A stretch of 64,000 bases of DNA from JAYPAN01 sp049597955. Lineage in GTDB: Bacteria; Pseudomonadota; Alphaproteobacteria; RS24. Under the pieces are notes generated by a model, which saw only the letters and a list, made by a program, of their open reading frames with translations, had not been told where the DNA came from and ran no database searches. Below, in pieces: positions 43,233 to 52,165 of this stretch. Made by a program: the position numbers and the translations under genes. Location of the stretch: positions 1 through 64,000 of the forward strand of contig JBMYND010000001.1 of NCBI GenBank assembly GCA_049597955.1, written 5' to 3'. The first letter of the stretch is position 1. Every line of letters starts with the position of its first letter.

Positions 43233-43466
43233 ATGAGCGATATTGCTGAACGCGTGAAAAAAATTGTTGTCGAAAATCTGGGTGTCGAAGCCGATAAAGT
43301 TTCTGAAAGCGCAAGCTTCATTGACGATTTGGGTGCTGACAGCCTTGATACGGTCGAATTGGTTATGGCCTTTGAAGAAGAGTTCGGCATTGAAATCCCC
43401 GATGATGCGGCGGAAACCATTTTGACGGTTGCCGATGCCGTGAAATTCATAGAGCAGGCTTCCTAA
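43233..43466 (+). CDS. acpP: Acyl carrier protein
   Basis: Carries growing acyl chains on a phosphopantetheine arm. 77 acidic residues with the attachment serine S37 in DLGADSLDTVEL and the helix-III motif EIPDDAAETI. GAGG precedes the ATG. The 171-bp gap from fabG holds an inverted repeat and probably an internal promoter, as is usual for this abundant protein, though I could not define its boxes. Confidence 0.98.
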   Translation: MSDIAERVKKIVVENLGVEADKVSESASFIDDLGADSLDTVELVMAFEEEFGIEIPDDAAETILTVADAVKFIEQAS

Positions 43467-43504
43467 AAGACCTGCCAAACTAGCCTTTTCGAAAGGGCGG
43501 TGCG

Positions 43505-44758
43505 ATGAGACGTGTTGTTGTTACCGGTCTTGGCTCAGTTAATCCACTTGGTGCGAGCGCCGAGCAAAGCTGGCAAAATCTGCTTGCCGGGCGTTCAGGC
43601 GCGTCGGCCATTACCGGCTTTGATGTCGATGACTTGCCATGCAAAATTGCCTGTTCAATCGCGCGCGGGGAAGATGCTTTCAACCCCGATGCCTATATGG
43701 AGCCGAAAGAGCAAAAGCGGGTCGATGATTTCATCATTTATGCCATTGCGGCTGCCGATATGGCGCTTGCCGACAGTGGCTATGCCGCCGAAAGCGAAGA
43801 GCAGCAATACCGCACCGGTGTGTTGATTGGAGCCGGTATTGGCGGCTTGCAAGGCATTGAAGATGGTGCCTTTACCGTGCGCGATCGCGGCCCGCGCCGT
43901 CTCAGCCCGTTTTTTATCCCCGGTGCGCTTATCAATCTGGCCGGTGGGCAAGTCTCCATCCGGCATGGTCTGAAAGGGCCAAATCATGCGGTGGTAACCG
44001 CCTGCTCTACCGGCGCGCATGCGATTGGGGACGCGGCGCGGCTTATCATGCTGGATGATGCCGATGTGATGGTCGCCGGTGGCACGGAATCGGCGATTTG
44101 TCGCTTGGGCATTGCCGGATTTGCCGCCTGTCGCGCCCTGTCCACCAATTTCAACGACACGCCGGAAAAAGGCTCGCGCCCCTATGATGCCGACCGCGAC
44201 GGCTTTGTCATGGGCGAGGGTGCCGGTGTGGTCGTGCTGGAAGAATATGAACATGCCAAGGCGCGCGGCGCGCGCATTTATGCCGAAATTATTGGCTATG
44301 GCCTGTCCGGTGACGCCTATCACATTACCTCACCGGCGGAAGATGGCTCAGGCGGGTATCGCTCCATGCAAGCGGCGCTGAAACGCTCCGGCCTGTCGCC
44401 GGAAGATATTGGCTATGTCAATGCGCATGGCACATCAACCCCGCTCGGCGATGAGATTGAGCTGAAAGCAGTGGAACGCCTGTTTGGCGGCGACAGCGAC
44501 GGGCTGGCAATGTCTTCAACCAAATCGGCTATCGGGCATTTGCTCGGCGCTGCCGGTGCGGTTGAAGCGATTTTCTCCATTTTGGCCATGCGCGACGGTA
44601 TTGTGCCGCCGACCCTCAATCTGGATAATCCCTCGGTTGAAACACCGATTAACCTTGTTCCCCATAAAGCGCAGGAAAAAAAGGTGCGTGCCGCTTTGTC
44701 CAATAGTTTCGGCTTTGGCGGCACCAATGCCAGCCTGGTGTTCAAATCTGTCGAGTAA
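43505..44758 (+). CDS. fabF: 3-oxoacyl-ACP synthase II
   Basis: Condensing enzyme of chain elongation, 417 residues. The catalytic triad is visible: C167 in VTACSTGAH, the first histidine in NAHGTSTPLGD and the second in SAIGHLLGAAG. The glycine-rich C-terminal SNSFGFGGTNASLVF is intact. It follows acpP by 38 bp, with AAAGGGCGG before the ATG, and is followed by mltG after 6 bp. Confidence 0.97.
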   Translation: MRRVVVTGLGSVNPLGASAEQSWQNLLAGRSGASAITGFDVDDLPCKIACSIARGEDAFNPDAYMEPKEQKRVDDFIIYAIAAADMALADSGYAAESEEQQYRTGVLIGAGIGGLQGIEDGAFTVRDRGPRRLSPFFIPGALINLAGGQVSIRHGLKGPNHAVVTACSTGAHAIGDAARLIMLDDADVMVAGGTESAICRLGIAGFAACRALSTNFNDTPEKGSRPYDADRDGFVMGEGAGVVVLEEYEHAKARGARIYAEIIGYGLSGDAYHITSPAEDGSGGYRSMQAALKRSGLSPEDIGYVNAHGTSTPLGDEIELKAVERLFGGDSDGLAMSSTKSAIGHLLGAAGAVEAIFSILAMRDGIVPPTLNLDNPSVETPINLVPHKAQEKKVRAALSNSFGFGGTNASLVFKSVE

Positions 44759-44764
44759 TTCCGG

Positions 44765-45796
44765 TTGAGCGCATCCGGGCCCATTCCTGACCTGCCGCCC
44801 GAACCGACGCGGCCGATAAGTCGGGTGCGCGCCTATCTGGCACTGTTTTTATTTGCGGCGATTGCCGGTGTGCTGGTACTGGCCTGGGGCGTATCGCGCT
44901 TTCAGGCACCAGGCCCGCATCAAGAATCGCAACGCATAATCGTGCCCAAAGGCAGTGGTTTGGGGCAGGTGGCCGCCGTATTGGAAGCGCGCGGGCTGGT
45001 GCATAACAGCCTTATATTCCGGCTGGCCATGCGGTTTCGCGGCAGCACATTGCGTGTGCAGGCCGGTGAATATGAAGTGCCGGCGCGCGCCTCAATGGCG
45101 CAGATTGCCCGCTTGTTGGAATCCGGCGCAGTGCTGCTGCATGACATCACCATTCCGGAAGGTTTGACCAGCCAGCAGATTATCGACCTGCTCATGGCAA
45201 TGCCGGTCTTGGTCGGTGCGGTAGAGCTGCCGCCGGAAGGCAGCCTGTTGCCGGAAACCTATCGCGTTGAGCGCGGCATGACGCGGGCGGCGCTGGTGAC
45301 CAAAATGCAGGCCGCGCAAACCCGTTTGCTGGCAGATTTATGGCCGAAGCGGCTTGATGCGCTGCCGCTTAAAACGCCGCAGGAAGCGGTTATTTTGGCC
45401 TCGATTGTGGAAAAGGAAACCGGCCTTGTCAGCGAGCGCAAACAAGTAGCGGCGGTGTTTATCAACCGGCTCAACCGCAATATGCGTCTGCAATCCGACC
45501 CGACCATTATTTACGGTCTGGTTGGCGGCAAGGGCGTGTTGGGCCGACCGATACGGCGCAGCGAAATCAGGCGTGAAACGCCCTATAATACTTATCGCAT
45601 TAAAGGCTTGCCGCCGACGCCTATTGCCAATCCGGGAGCTGCCGCGCTGGCTGCGGTTTTGCAACCGGCAGACAGTGATGCGCTGTATTTTGTCGCCGAT
45701 GGCACGGGCGGGCATGTGTTTGCCCGTGATTTGGCAGGACACAATCGCAATGTCGCCAAATGGCGGCAAATTCAACGACAGCAGGGGCTTCGATAG
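44765..45796 (+). CDS. mltG: Endolytic murein transglycosylase MltG (YceG-like)
   Basis: Cuts nascent glycan strands in the periplasm and sets their length. 343 residues: Pro-rich cytoplasmic start, one membrane helix (about 23-45), a LysM-like part and the catalytic domain with ASIVEKETG (Glu218, matching the E. coli catalytic residue) and LQSDPTIIYGL. The only start that includes the membrane helix is a TTG at 44765. Location after fabF is normal for Alphaproteobacteria. A yicC-type gene, often next, is absent and gmk follows directly. Confidence 0.93.
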   Translation: MSASGPIPDLPPEPTRPISRVRAYLALFLFAAIAGVLVLAWGVSRFQAPGPHQESQRIIVPKGSGLGQVAAVLEARGLVHNSLIFRLAMRFRGSTLRVQAGEYEVPARASMAQIARLLESGAVLLHDITIPEGLTSQQIIDLLMAMPVLVGAVELPPEGSLLPETYRVERGMTRAALVTKMQAAQTRLLADLWPKRLDALPLKTPQEAVILASIVEKETGLVSERKQVAAVFINRLNRNMRLQSDPTIIYGLVGGKGVLGRPIRRSEIRRETPYNTYRIKGLPPTPIANPGAAALAAVLQPADSDALYFVADGTGGHVFARDLAGHNRNVAKWRQIQRQQGLR

Positions 45797-45833
45797 GCTA
45801 TAGTCGCGCGGTGAAACTGAGTCGGAGTTTGAT

Positions 45834-46469
45834 ATGTCATCTGAAATCAACCGCCGTGGATTAATGCTGGTTTTATCCTCGCCGTCAGGCGCGGGCAAAA
45901 CCAGCCTGTCGCGGCGTTTGCTGGAGCAGGATGGCAATATCACCATGTCGGTTTCGGCAACAACGCGCAATCCAAGACCGGGTGAAATAGACGGCACGGA
46001 TTACCATTTTCTCGACATGGTGACATTTGGCGAAATGCGCAATCGCGAGGCGTTTTTGGAATATGCGCGGGTGTTTGACCATTATTACGGGACGCCAAAA
46101 GAGCCTGTGGAAGAGGCCTTGCAGCAGGGCCGCGATGTATTATTCGACATTGACTGGCAAGGCACACAGCAATTGCAGGAAGCCGCCGCCGAGGATTTGG
46201 TGAAAGTGTTTATCTTGCCGCCCTCAGCAGCCGAATTGGAACGCCGCTTAAAGGCGCGCGCGCAAGATTCCAGCGAGACAGTGGCGCGGCGCATGGCTGA
46301 TGCCTCGGCGGAAATCAGCCATTATCCGGAATATGACTATATTATTGTCAATCATGATTTGGACGAAAGCCTCGCCAGGCTCAATGCGATATTGGTCGCC
46401 GAACGCTTAAAGCGCGGTCGCCAGACCGGCCTGTCCGATTTCGTCAAAACCTTGCGGCAATCGCTGTAA
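45834..46469 (+). CDS. gmk: Guanylate kinase
   Basis: Phosphorylates GMP to GDP, downstream of the guaB/guaA products made elsewhere in the window. 211 residues: P-loop SSPSGAGKTSLS, GMP-binding STR-like segment SATTRNPRPGEIDG, YGTPKEPVEEAL and a C-terminal YDYIIVNHDLD. The ATG has GGAG upstream. It ends the plus-strand run from fabD and is convergent with an alcohol dehydrogenase 33 bp away. Confidence 0.97.
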   Translation: MSSEINRRGLMLVLSSPSGAGKTSLSRRLLEQDGNITMSVSATTRNPRPGEIDGTDYHFLDMVTFGEMRNREAFLEYARVFDHYYGTPKEPVEEALQQGRDVLFDIDWQGTQQLQEAAAEDLVKVFILPPSAAELERRLKARAQDSSETVARRMADASAEISHYPEYDYIIVNHDLDESLARLNAILVAERLKRGRQTGLSDFVKTLRQSL

Positions 46470-46502
46470 CGTCCCCCGTTAGCCTTGGTCAGCCCAAATT
46501 GG

Positions 46503-47555
46503 TCAATTCTCATTGGTTAATACGACGCGGCCAATCACCTTGCCTTCGCGCAAATCATCCAATGACCGGCTGGCTTCGCTCATGGTGCGCATTTCCACCG
46601 GTATCGGATTTATCTTTCCGGCTTTTACAATTTCCAGCATTTCCGCCGTATCTTCCAGCGTGCCGGTCATCGAGCCGCCAATCGAAATGGCGCGGAACGG
46701 GAAAAACGGGATTGGCATGGCGAATTTGCCGCCAAACAGGCCGACAATTTTCACCTCACCGCCGCGCCGCAATGCGCCGGTGGCAAATTGCAAAGAGCCT
46801 TCGGCACCAACAAAATCAACCGCCGAGGCGACGCCGCCATTGGTATCGGCCAGCAATTTCTTCAAATCATCGGGGTTTTTCGGATTATAAGCGGCTTTGG
46901 CACCAGCCCCCATGGCGGCCTGTAATTTATGGTCATCCAAATCAGCGACAAGCGGCGGTGTTTCAAACATTTCCAGCGCGAATTGCAGCGCCATCATGCC
47001 GACCCCGCCGAGACCGACAATCAAAACCGGCTCGCTGGCATCGACCGGTTTCAAATGTTTCAGCGCGCTATAGGCAGTAATGCCCGAACACATATAAGTG
47101 CTGGCCAGACCCGGCGCGATATCGCCCGCATCGAGGCAATAGCGTTCATGCGGCACAAGGCAATGGCTGGCAAAGCCACCGGCGCGGTTAACGCCCAATG
47201 CGCGGCCATTGCACAAATTTTCGCGGCCATTATTGCAATCCGGGCAATCACCACAGCCAATCCAAGGAAACACAACTTTGCGCTCACCAATCGCAACATT
47301 GCTGACATCGGGGCCGACCGCGACCACCACGCCCTCAATTTCATGGCCAAGGGTAAAGGGCAATTGGCGCGCCGCGCGCACATCAAGCTGCTCGCCGTCA
47401 CCGACATCGAAATAGCCATCATGGAAATGCACATCGGAATGACATACGCCGCAATGGCTGACCTCCACCAGCACTTCGCTGCCGGTCGGTGTCGGTGTTT
47501 CCAATTCCACTTCACTCAGCGGACCGCCAAATTCTGTAATTGCCTGTGTTTTCAT
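46503..47555 (-). CDS. Zinc-dependent alcohol dehydrogenase
   Basis: A 350-residue medium-chain dehydrogenase. Catalytic zinc ligands appear in CGVCHSD and GHEIEG, structural zinc cysteines in CGDCPDCNNGRENLC, and the NAD motif as GLGGVG. The segment VNRAGGFASHCLVPHERYC resembles bacterial alcohol dehydrogenases of the AdhA/AdhP type; the substrate is not decided. The ATG at 47555 follows GGGGAGG. It sits 22 bp after rsmA on the same strand, an unusual insertion into an otherwise conserved gene order. Confidence 0.88.
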   Translation of the reverse strand: MKTQAITEFGGPLSEVELETPTPTGSEVLVEVSHCGVCHSDVHFHDGYFDVGDGEQLDVRAARQLPFTLGHEIEGVVVAVGPDVSNVAIGERKVVFPWIGCGDCPDCNNGRENLCNGRALGVNRAGGFASHCLVPHERYCLDAGDIAPGLASTYMCSGITAYSALKHLKPVDASEPVLIVGLGGVGMMALQFALEMFETPPLVADLDDHKLQAAMGAGAKAAYNPKNPDDLKKLLADTNGGVASAVDFVGAEGSLQFATGALRRGGEVKIVGLFGGKFAMPIPFFPFRAISIGGSMTGTLEDTAEMLEIVKAGKINPIPVEMRTMSEASRSLDDLREGKVIGRVVLTNEN

Positions 47556-47577
47556 AATTTCCTCCCCTAATGGCTTG

Positions 47578-48450
47578 TCAGCCTCTCCCGTTCTGCACGG
47601 CCCATAATCGTGCCAGCGTGCAAAATGCCTCAATCTCCAATGCTTCTGCGCGTTGCTGCGGGTCAATGCCTGCCGCCAGCAAAAGCTGTTGTGGGTCTGA
47701 GCATATCTGTTTCAGTGACGCGCGCAACATTTTCCGTCTCTGACCAAAAGCGGCGGCAGTTATTTTTTGCAAGCTGTCGGGATGCGCTTCGGCCAATGGG
47801 CTTGGGCGCGGCACAAGCTGAACAATGGCTGAGGTGACTTTCGGCGGCGGCACAAACACATTGCGGTCAACCTCGAACAAAATGCGCGCCTCATTCAACC
47901 AGCCAGCCAGCACGGACAAACGACCATAGGCCGGTGTTGACGGGGCAGCGACAAGGCGCTGCGCCACTTCCTTTTGATACATTAGTGTCAGTGATTGAAA
48001 TTGCGGCTGCCAATTATCACCCTGCCAGGCTTCATCGAGCCATTTGGTGAGCAAGGCTGTGCCGATATTATAGGGCAGGTTGGAAATGATTTTGAATTTA
48101 CCACCGGCCAATTGCGACGGCGACAGGGACATGGCATCGGCATTGATAATATCCAGCCGACCCGGATAGGCCGAGCCAATCTCTTGAAGTGCCGGTAAAA
48201 AGCGCCGGTCGGCCTCTATGGCGATGATTTTGCGCGCCCCTTCCATCAGCAGGCCGCGTGTCAGCCCGCCCGGCCCCGGGCCAATTTCAATAATCGGCGT
48301 GTCGTCAAGCGGCAGGGCGGCGCGTGCAATACGCCGCGTCAAATTCAAATCAAGAATAAAGTTTTGGCCGAATTTTTTGTCGGCCCGCAGCCCATGGGCC
48401 GCAATAACATCGCGCAAAGGGGGCAGGCCGTCGGAAGCGCCGCTTGTCAT
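47578..48450 (-). CDS. rsmA: 16S rRNA (adenine-N6,N6)-dimethyltransferase KsgA
   Basis: Dimethylates two adjacent adenines near the 3' end of 16S rRNA. 290 residues: KKFGQNFILDLNLTRRIA, SAM motif IEIGPGPGGLTRGLL, and catalytic NLPYNIGTALL, with FVPPPKVTSAIV in the C-terminal part. It starts 3 bp after the surA stop. The pdxA gene that usually lies between surA and rsmA is missing. Confidence 0.97.
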   Translation of the reverse strand: MTSGASDGLPPLRDVIAAHGLRADKKFGQNFILDLNLTRRIARAALPLDDTPIIEIGPGPGGLTRGLLMEGARKIIAIEADRRFLPALQEIGSAYPGRLDIINADAMSLSPSQLAGGKFKIISNLPYNIGTALLTKWLDEAWQGDNWQPQFQSLTLMYQKEVAQRLVAAPSTPAYGRLSVLAGWLNEARILFEVDRNVFVPPPKVTSAIVQLVPRPSPLAEAHPDSLQKITAAAFGQRRKMLRASLKQICSDPQQLLLAAGIDPQQRAEALEIEAFCTLARLWAVQNGRG

Positions 48451-48453
48451 TGC

Positions 48454-49740
48454 TCAGCGATATTCGACCACCGCGTCGCGCCGCAAATCGCGCAAATGGC
48501 GGCGCGCCATCATGGCAATGCGCTGTGAAAAAATATTATCGGCAATCGCATCGCGCGACACAGCAATGCCCAAATCATCTTTACGGTCGCAAACAATATG
48601 CAATTGTACGCCATTTTCGGTCGATTGCGGCGCGCCGAGCTGACCGGCCTCAAGATTGGCGACGCTGCGGCGCATATTGGCAGGCAGGGTACGTATTTCT
48701 TTCAAGCCGGTGCGTTTGGCCGTCGCCTCAAGATTTTTGGCCTCTTGCTGCGCGCGGCGGCAGGTTTTGAAATCGGCGATAAAGCGATCCACCCGTTTGG
48801 GCTTGGTGTTGGGTGTGAAAGTGACGGTCAGAACGTCGAAGCGGTTTTTGCTGCTGTCCGGCCCGCCGCTTTCTTGCTTTTGCATCAGCGCGATAATGTA
48901 AATACCGGCATTGGTGGCAATTGGCTGGGAAATCTGCCCGACCTGCATGCGGGAAACAAGCTCGGCCAATTGCGGCTCAAGCTGGTTGGCCGAAATCCAG
49001 CCAAGCTGGCCGCCGCGCGCGGCTGAGGGAGAGGCGCTGAATTGGCGCGCCACCGCACCGAAATCAACACCGGCCTGCAATTGCGACACAATTTCTGCCG
49101 ACAGGGCGGCAATCCGGCTCTGGTCAGCGAAACTGTCAACCGCCAGCAAAATTTCGCTGAGCAAATAGCTGGGCTGGCCAACCGCCCGCACCGCTTTATT
49201 ATATTGCTCATTAATTTCCGCATCACCGATTTTTATCCGTCCGCTGAAACTGCGCCGGACAAATTGGTTCCATGCCAGCTCCGATTCAATCTGGCTTTTC
49301 AAGCTTTCAACTGTAATGCCATTATCACCGAGAAATTTTTCAATACCGTCAAGCGACATGCCCGAATCGCGCGCCATACCCTCCAAACGGTTTTCAATTT
49401 CCGCCGCTTCAATGGCAATCTCGACGCGCTTGGCCTCCTGCATTTGCAGTTTTTCATCAACCAGTGAGCGCAGCACTTGGGCGCGCATGCGCTCAATCAC
49501 TTCTGCGGTTTTTTCAATACCCGATGTCACCAGAAACAAGTCAACGCGCTGGTCAACATCGTAGATGGAAATTACCTCATCATTGACAATGGCGGCAATG
49601 CCTTCAACGTCGCGGGCGGCCACCGGCAAAGCCAATAAAACAGCCAAAACAGGCACGCCAAACAGCAGCGTCAGGCGTTGTGCGCAAAACATAGTCATCG
49701 CCCTGGCAAGGCTGGGGAGAGAGTTGTTTTTTCGGTTCAT
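48454..49740 (-). CDS. surA: Periplasmic chaperone / peptidyl-prolyl isomerase SurA
   Basis: Escorts outer-membrane proteins to BAM. About 428 residues: a signal peptide (hydrophobic LTLLFGVPVLAVLLALPVAA), the N-terminal chaperone helices beginning VEGIAAIVNDEVISIYDVDQ, one parvulin domain (SYLLSEILLAVDSF to GIYIIALMQKQ) and a C-terminal helix region. The start is uncertain: 49740 gives a long n-region, whereas ATGs at 49698 or 49692 give a more usual signal peptide, with AGGG before the last. It is divergent from pepA, where lptF-lptG-lptD would normally precede surA. Confidence 0.9.
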   Translation of the reverse strand: MNRKNNSLPSLARAMTMFCAQRLTLLFGVPVLAVLLALPVAARDVEGIAAIVNDEVISIYDVDQRVDLFLVTSGIEKTAEVIERMRAQVLRSLVDEKLQMQEAKRVEIAIEAAEIENRLEGMARDSGMSLDGIEKFLGDNGITVESLKSQIESELAWNQFVRRSFSGRIKIGDAEINEQYNKAVRAVGQPSYLLSEILLAVDSFADQSRIAALSAEIVSQLQAGVDFGAVARQFSASPSAARGGQLGWISANQLEPQLAELVSRMQVGQISQPIATNAGIYIIALMQKQESGGPDSSKNRFDVLTVTFTPNTKPKRVDRFIADFKTCRRAQQEAKNLEATAKRTGLKEIRTLPANMRRSVANLEAGQLGAPQSTENGVQLHIVCDRKDDLGIAVSRDAIADNIFSQRIAMMARRHLRDLRRDAVVEYR

Positions 49741-49880
49741 AAGCCAAGCTGTTAGCACAATTTGGCGGCGCACGGTTAGTGCAAAATAGCGATTTCAACA
49801 AACAAAACTGGACGCTGGCCCTCATTGGCCATATTTTACCCAACGTAACCTCATCCATTAGCCGATTGCCGGAGAATAAT

Positions 49881-51362
49881 ATGACAATCTCGATTTCTTT
49901 TACCGCTGCCAAATTGCCGACCAAGGGCGCGCTCCTTATTCCCCTCGCCAAGGGTGCCAAATTGTCGCCATTGGCCAAGCAGCTCGACAAACAAACCGGC
50001 GGGGCGTTGGAACGCGCTATTAAAGTCAATAAATTCAAGGGCGATGCCGGAGCCATGATTTCCATTGTCGCACCGGCCAAATCAACACTTGACCGAATTG
50101 TGCTTGTCGGTCTCGGTGCAGCCGATAAATTATCGCCTGTTGATGCCGAGAAATTTGGCGGCACGGCGCTTGGTGCGGTTGAAAAATATGACGGCAATGC
50201 AACCTTGCTGTTTGAGCCGATGAAAGCCGCGCTCGGTGATGCCGAGCTTGCCGCGCGCGCGGCGACCGGTGCTTATCTTCGCAGCTACAAGTTTGAGAAA
50301 TATAAAACCAAAAAGAAAACCACGGGCGGTTTGAAAAAATTGACTTTGGCAAGTGCCGCTATGGCCGCCGCGCGCAAAGCCTATGCCGAATTGGGGGCGA
50401 TTGCCGAAGGCACGATTATGGCGCGCGATTTGGTCAATGAGCCGTCCAATGTGCTGACGCCGCCGGAATTTGCCAAACGCGCCAAAGCCTTGACCAAGCT
50501 TGGTGTGAAAGTGGAAATTTTGAGCGAAGCACAAATGAAAAAACTCGGCATGGGGTCTTTGCTCGGCGTCGGGCAGGGCAGCGTTCAGCCAAGCCAAATG
50601 GTCATTATGCAATGGCAGGGTGCGGCGAAAAGCAAAAAGCCGCTGGCCTTTATCGGCAAGGGTGTGTGCTTTGACACGGGCGGCATTTCCATAAAACCTG
50701 CCGGTGGCATGGAAGATATGAAGGGCGATATGGGCGGCGCGGCTGCCGTGACCGGCCTGATGCATGCGCTGGCCACCCGTAAGGCCAAGGCCAATGTGGT
50801 CGGCGTTATCGGGCTGGTGGAAAATATGCCCGATGGCAATGCGCAGCGTCCGGGCGATATTGTTACTTCCATGTCGGGCCAGACAATTGAAGTGCTGAAC
50901 ACAGATGCCGAAGGCCGCTTGGTGCTGGCCGATGCGCTTTGGTATACGCAACAGCGTTTCAAGCCACAATTTATGATAAATCTGGCCACTTTGACCGGCG
51001 CGATTATGATTGCGCTGGGCCAGGAATATGCCGGCATGTTTGCCAATGATGACAAGCTGGCCGAGCGTCTGACCGAAATTGGCACAGCCGAAGGCGAAAA
51101 AGTCTGGCGCATGCCGATTTGCGATGCTTTTGACAAAATGATTGATACGCCCAATGCCGATATGAAAAATATTGGCGGGCGCTATGCCGGTTCGTCAACA
51201 GCGGCGCAGTTCCTGCAACGCTTCACCAATGGTGTGCCTTGGGTGCATCTTGATATTGCCGGCACGGCAATGGGGTCGCCGAAAACCGCGATTAGCCGGA
51301 GCTGGGCAAGCGGCTATGGCGTGCGGCTTTTGGATAGGCTGGTCAAAAACCATTACGAATAG
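49881..51362 (+). CDS. pepA: Leucyl aminopeptidase (cytosol aminopeptidase, M17)
   Basis: Hexameric two-metal aminopeptidase of 493 residues. The C-terminal catalytic domain shows FIGKGVCFDTGGISIKP, EDMKGDMGGAAAV and the signature NTDAEGRLVLADAL, with metal ligands and catalytic residues intact. The ATG at 49881 has GGAG seven bases upstream; 34 extra upstream codons are not expected. holC starts 8 bp downstream, the standard alphaproteobacterial pair. Confidence 0.96.
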   Translation: MTISISFTAAKLPTKGALLIPLAKGAKLSPLAKQLDKQTGGALERAIKVNKFKGDAGAMISIVAPAKSTLDRIVLVGLGAADKLSPVDAEKFGGTALGAVEKYDGNATLLFEPMKAALGDAELAARAATGAYLRSYKFEKYKTKKKTTGGLKKLTLASAAMAAARKAYAELGAIAEGTIMARDLVNEPSNVLTPPEFAKRAKALTKLGVKVEILSEAQMKKLGMGSLLGVGQGSVQPSQMVIMQWQGAAKSKKPLAFIGKGVCFDTGGISIKPAGGMEDMKGDMGGAAAVTGLMHALATRKAKANVVGVIGLVENMPDGNAQRPGDIVTSMSGQTIEVLNTDAEGRLVLADALWYTQQRFKPQFMINLATLTGAIMIALGQEYAGMFANDDKLAERLTEIGTAEGEKVWRMPICDAFDKMIDTPNADMKNIGGRYAGSSTAAQFLQRFTNGVPWVHLDIAGTAMGSPKTAISRSWASGYGVRLLDRLVKNHYE

Positions 51363-51370
51363 GGCGCATT

Positions 51371-51832
51371 GTGTCGGAGATATTGTTCTATCATCTGGAA
51401 CGTCAGACGTTGGAACAGGCTTTGCCGCAATTATTGGAAGCCAGTTTGAAACGCGATTGGCGGGCGGTGGTGCAGGCCGGGTCACTGGAACGTGTGGCGG
51501 CGCTTGACGCCCATTTATGGACTTGGCGCGATGACAGCTTTCTGCCGCATGCGGCCAAGGGAGATGCGCGCTTTGCCGACCATGCCGCCGACCAGCCAAT
51601 ATGGATTACCGATGGCGATGACACGCCCAATCGGGCGCAAGTGCTGTTTCTCGTTGATGGCGCGATGCGCGACGGGTTGGACGGGTTTCAGCGTTGCGTT
51701 TTCATTTTTGACGGGCGCGATGATGACAGTGTTGCCCGCGCCCGCGCCGATTGGGCAAGGCTGAAGGCTGACGGCCACACACTGACCTATTGGCAGCAAA
51801 CTGCCGATGGTAAATGGGAAGAAAAAGCATGA
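51371..51832 (+). CDS. holC: DNA polymerase III chi subunit
   Basis: Small clamp-loader partner that binds SSB. 153 residues with the HolC fold markers: SEILFYHLERQTLEQALPQL start, LDAHLWTWRDDSFLPHA and QVLFLVDG, ending TYWQQTADGKWEEKA. The GTG start lies 8 bp after pepA. A probable terminator follows, before two unknown genes. Confidence 0.92.
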   Translation: MSEILFYHLERQTLEQALPQLLEASLKRDWRAVVQAGSLERVAALDAHLWTWRDDSFLPHAAKGDARFADHAADQPIWITDGDDTPNRAQVLFLVDGAMRDGLDGFQRCVFIFDGRDDDSVARARADWARLKADGHTLTYWQQTADGKWEEKA

Positions 51833-51846
51833 GGGCGGTATAAATA

Positions 51847-51870
51847 GCGGCTTGGAGAAGCTGCGATTTT
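51847..51870 (+). terminator. Probable terminator after holC
   Basis: GCGGCTT (51847-51853) and AAGCTGC (51858-51864) pair over 7 bp with one G-U and a GGAG loop, followed by GATTTT. The U-run is short, so efficiency is uncertain. It would separate pepA-holC from the next two genes. Confidence 0.45.
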
Positions 51871-51916
51871 CATCTATTATCAAAAAGCTGGCAAATGCGC
51901 AAAAAAGAGGTCGGCT

Positions 51917-52165
51917 ATGATACGCAAAAGTAGAAAACAGCGTTTTCAGATAATTGATTATGAGCAGAGTGTTACGCAACGTGTCTCTGCGCGGGAATTA
52001 TTGGAACTGCTTGAGACCAGAGCTGCCAATATTGAGGATATTGCCTTTGAACCGGCTCGCGAAATCGGACGTTCGGTCGGTTTGACACGTGGGCCTCGGT
52101 CTCACCGGCAAATCGGCACATTTTTGGTCAAATGGAAACAACCGCATTTTGACATGGTGTCCTGA
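51917..52165 (+). CDS. Hypothetical 82-residue basic protein
   Basis: No family recognised. The product is rich in Arg and Lys at the start (MIRKSRKQRFQ), has a helical stretch (SARELLELLETRAANIEDIA) and a mixed C-terminus ending KWKQPHFDMVS. GAGG stands six bases before the ATG, and its TGA shares a base with the next ATG, so the two genes are translated as a unit. Codon use looks less GC-rich than in the surrounding genes. It interrupts the conserved holC-ndk neighbourhood. Confidence 0.6.
   Translation: MIRKSRKQRFQIIDYEQSVTQRVSARELLELLETRAANIEDIAFEPAREIGRSVGLTRGPRSHRQIGTFLVKWKQPHFDMVS

Noticed and set aside
47556..47666. 37-codon N-terminal extension of the alcohol dehydrogenase
   Set aside because: It overlaps the rsmA end and a strong GGGGAGG site precedes the ATG at 47555.
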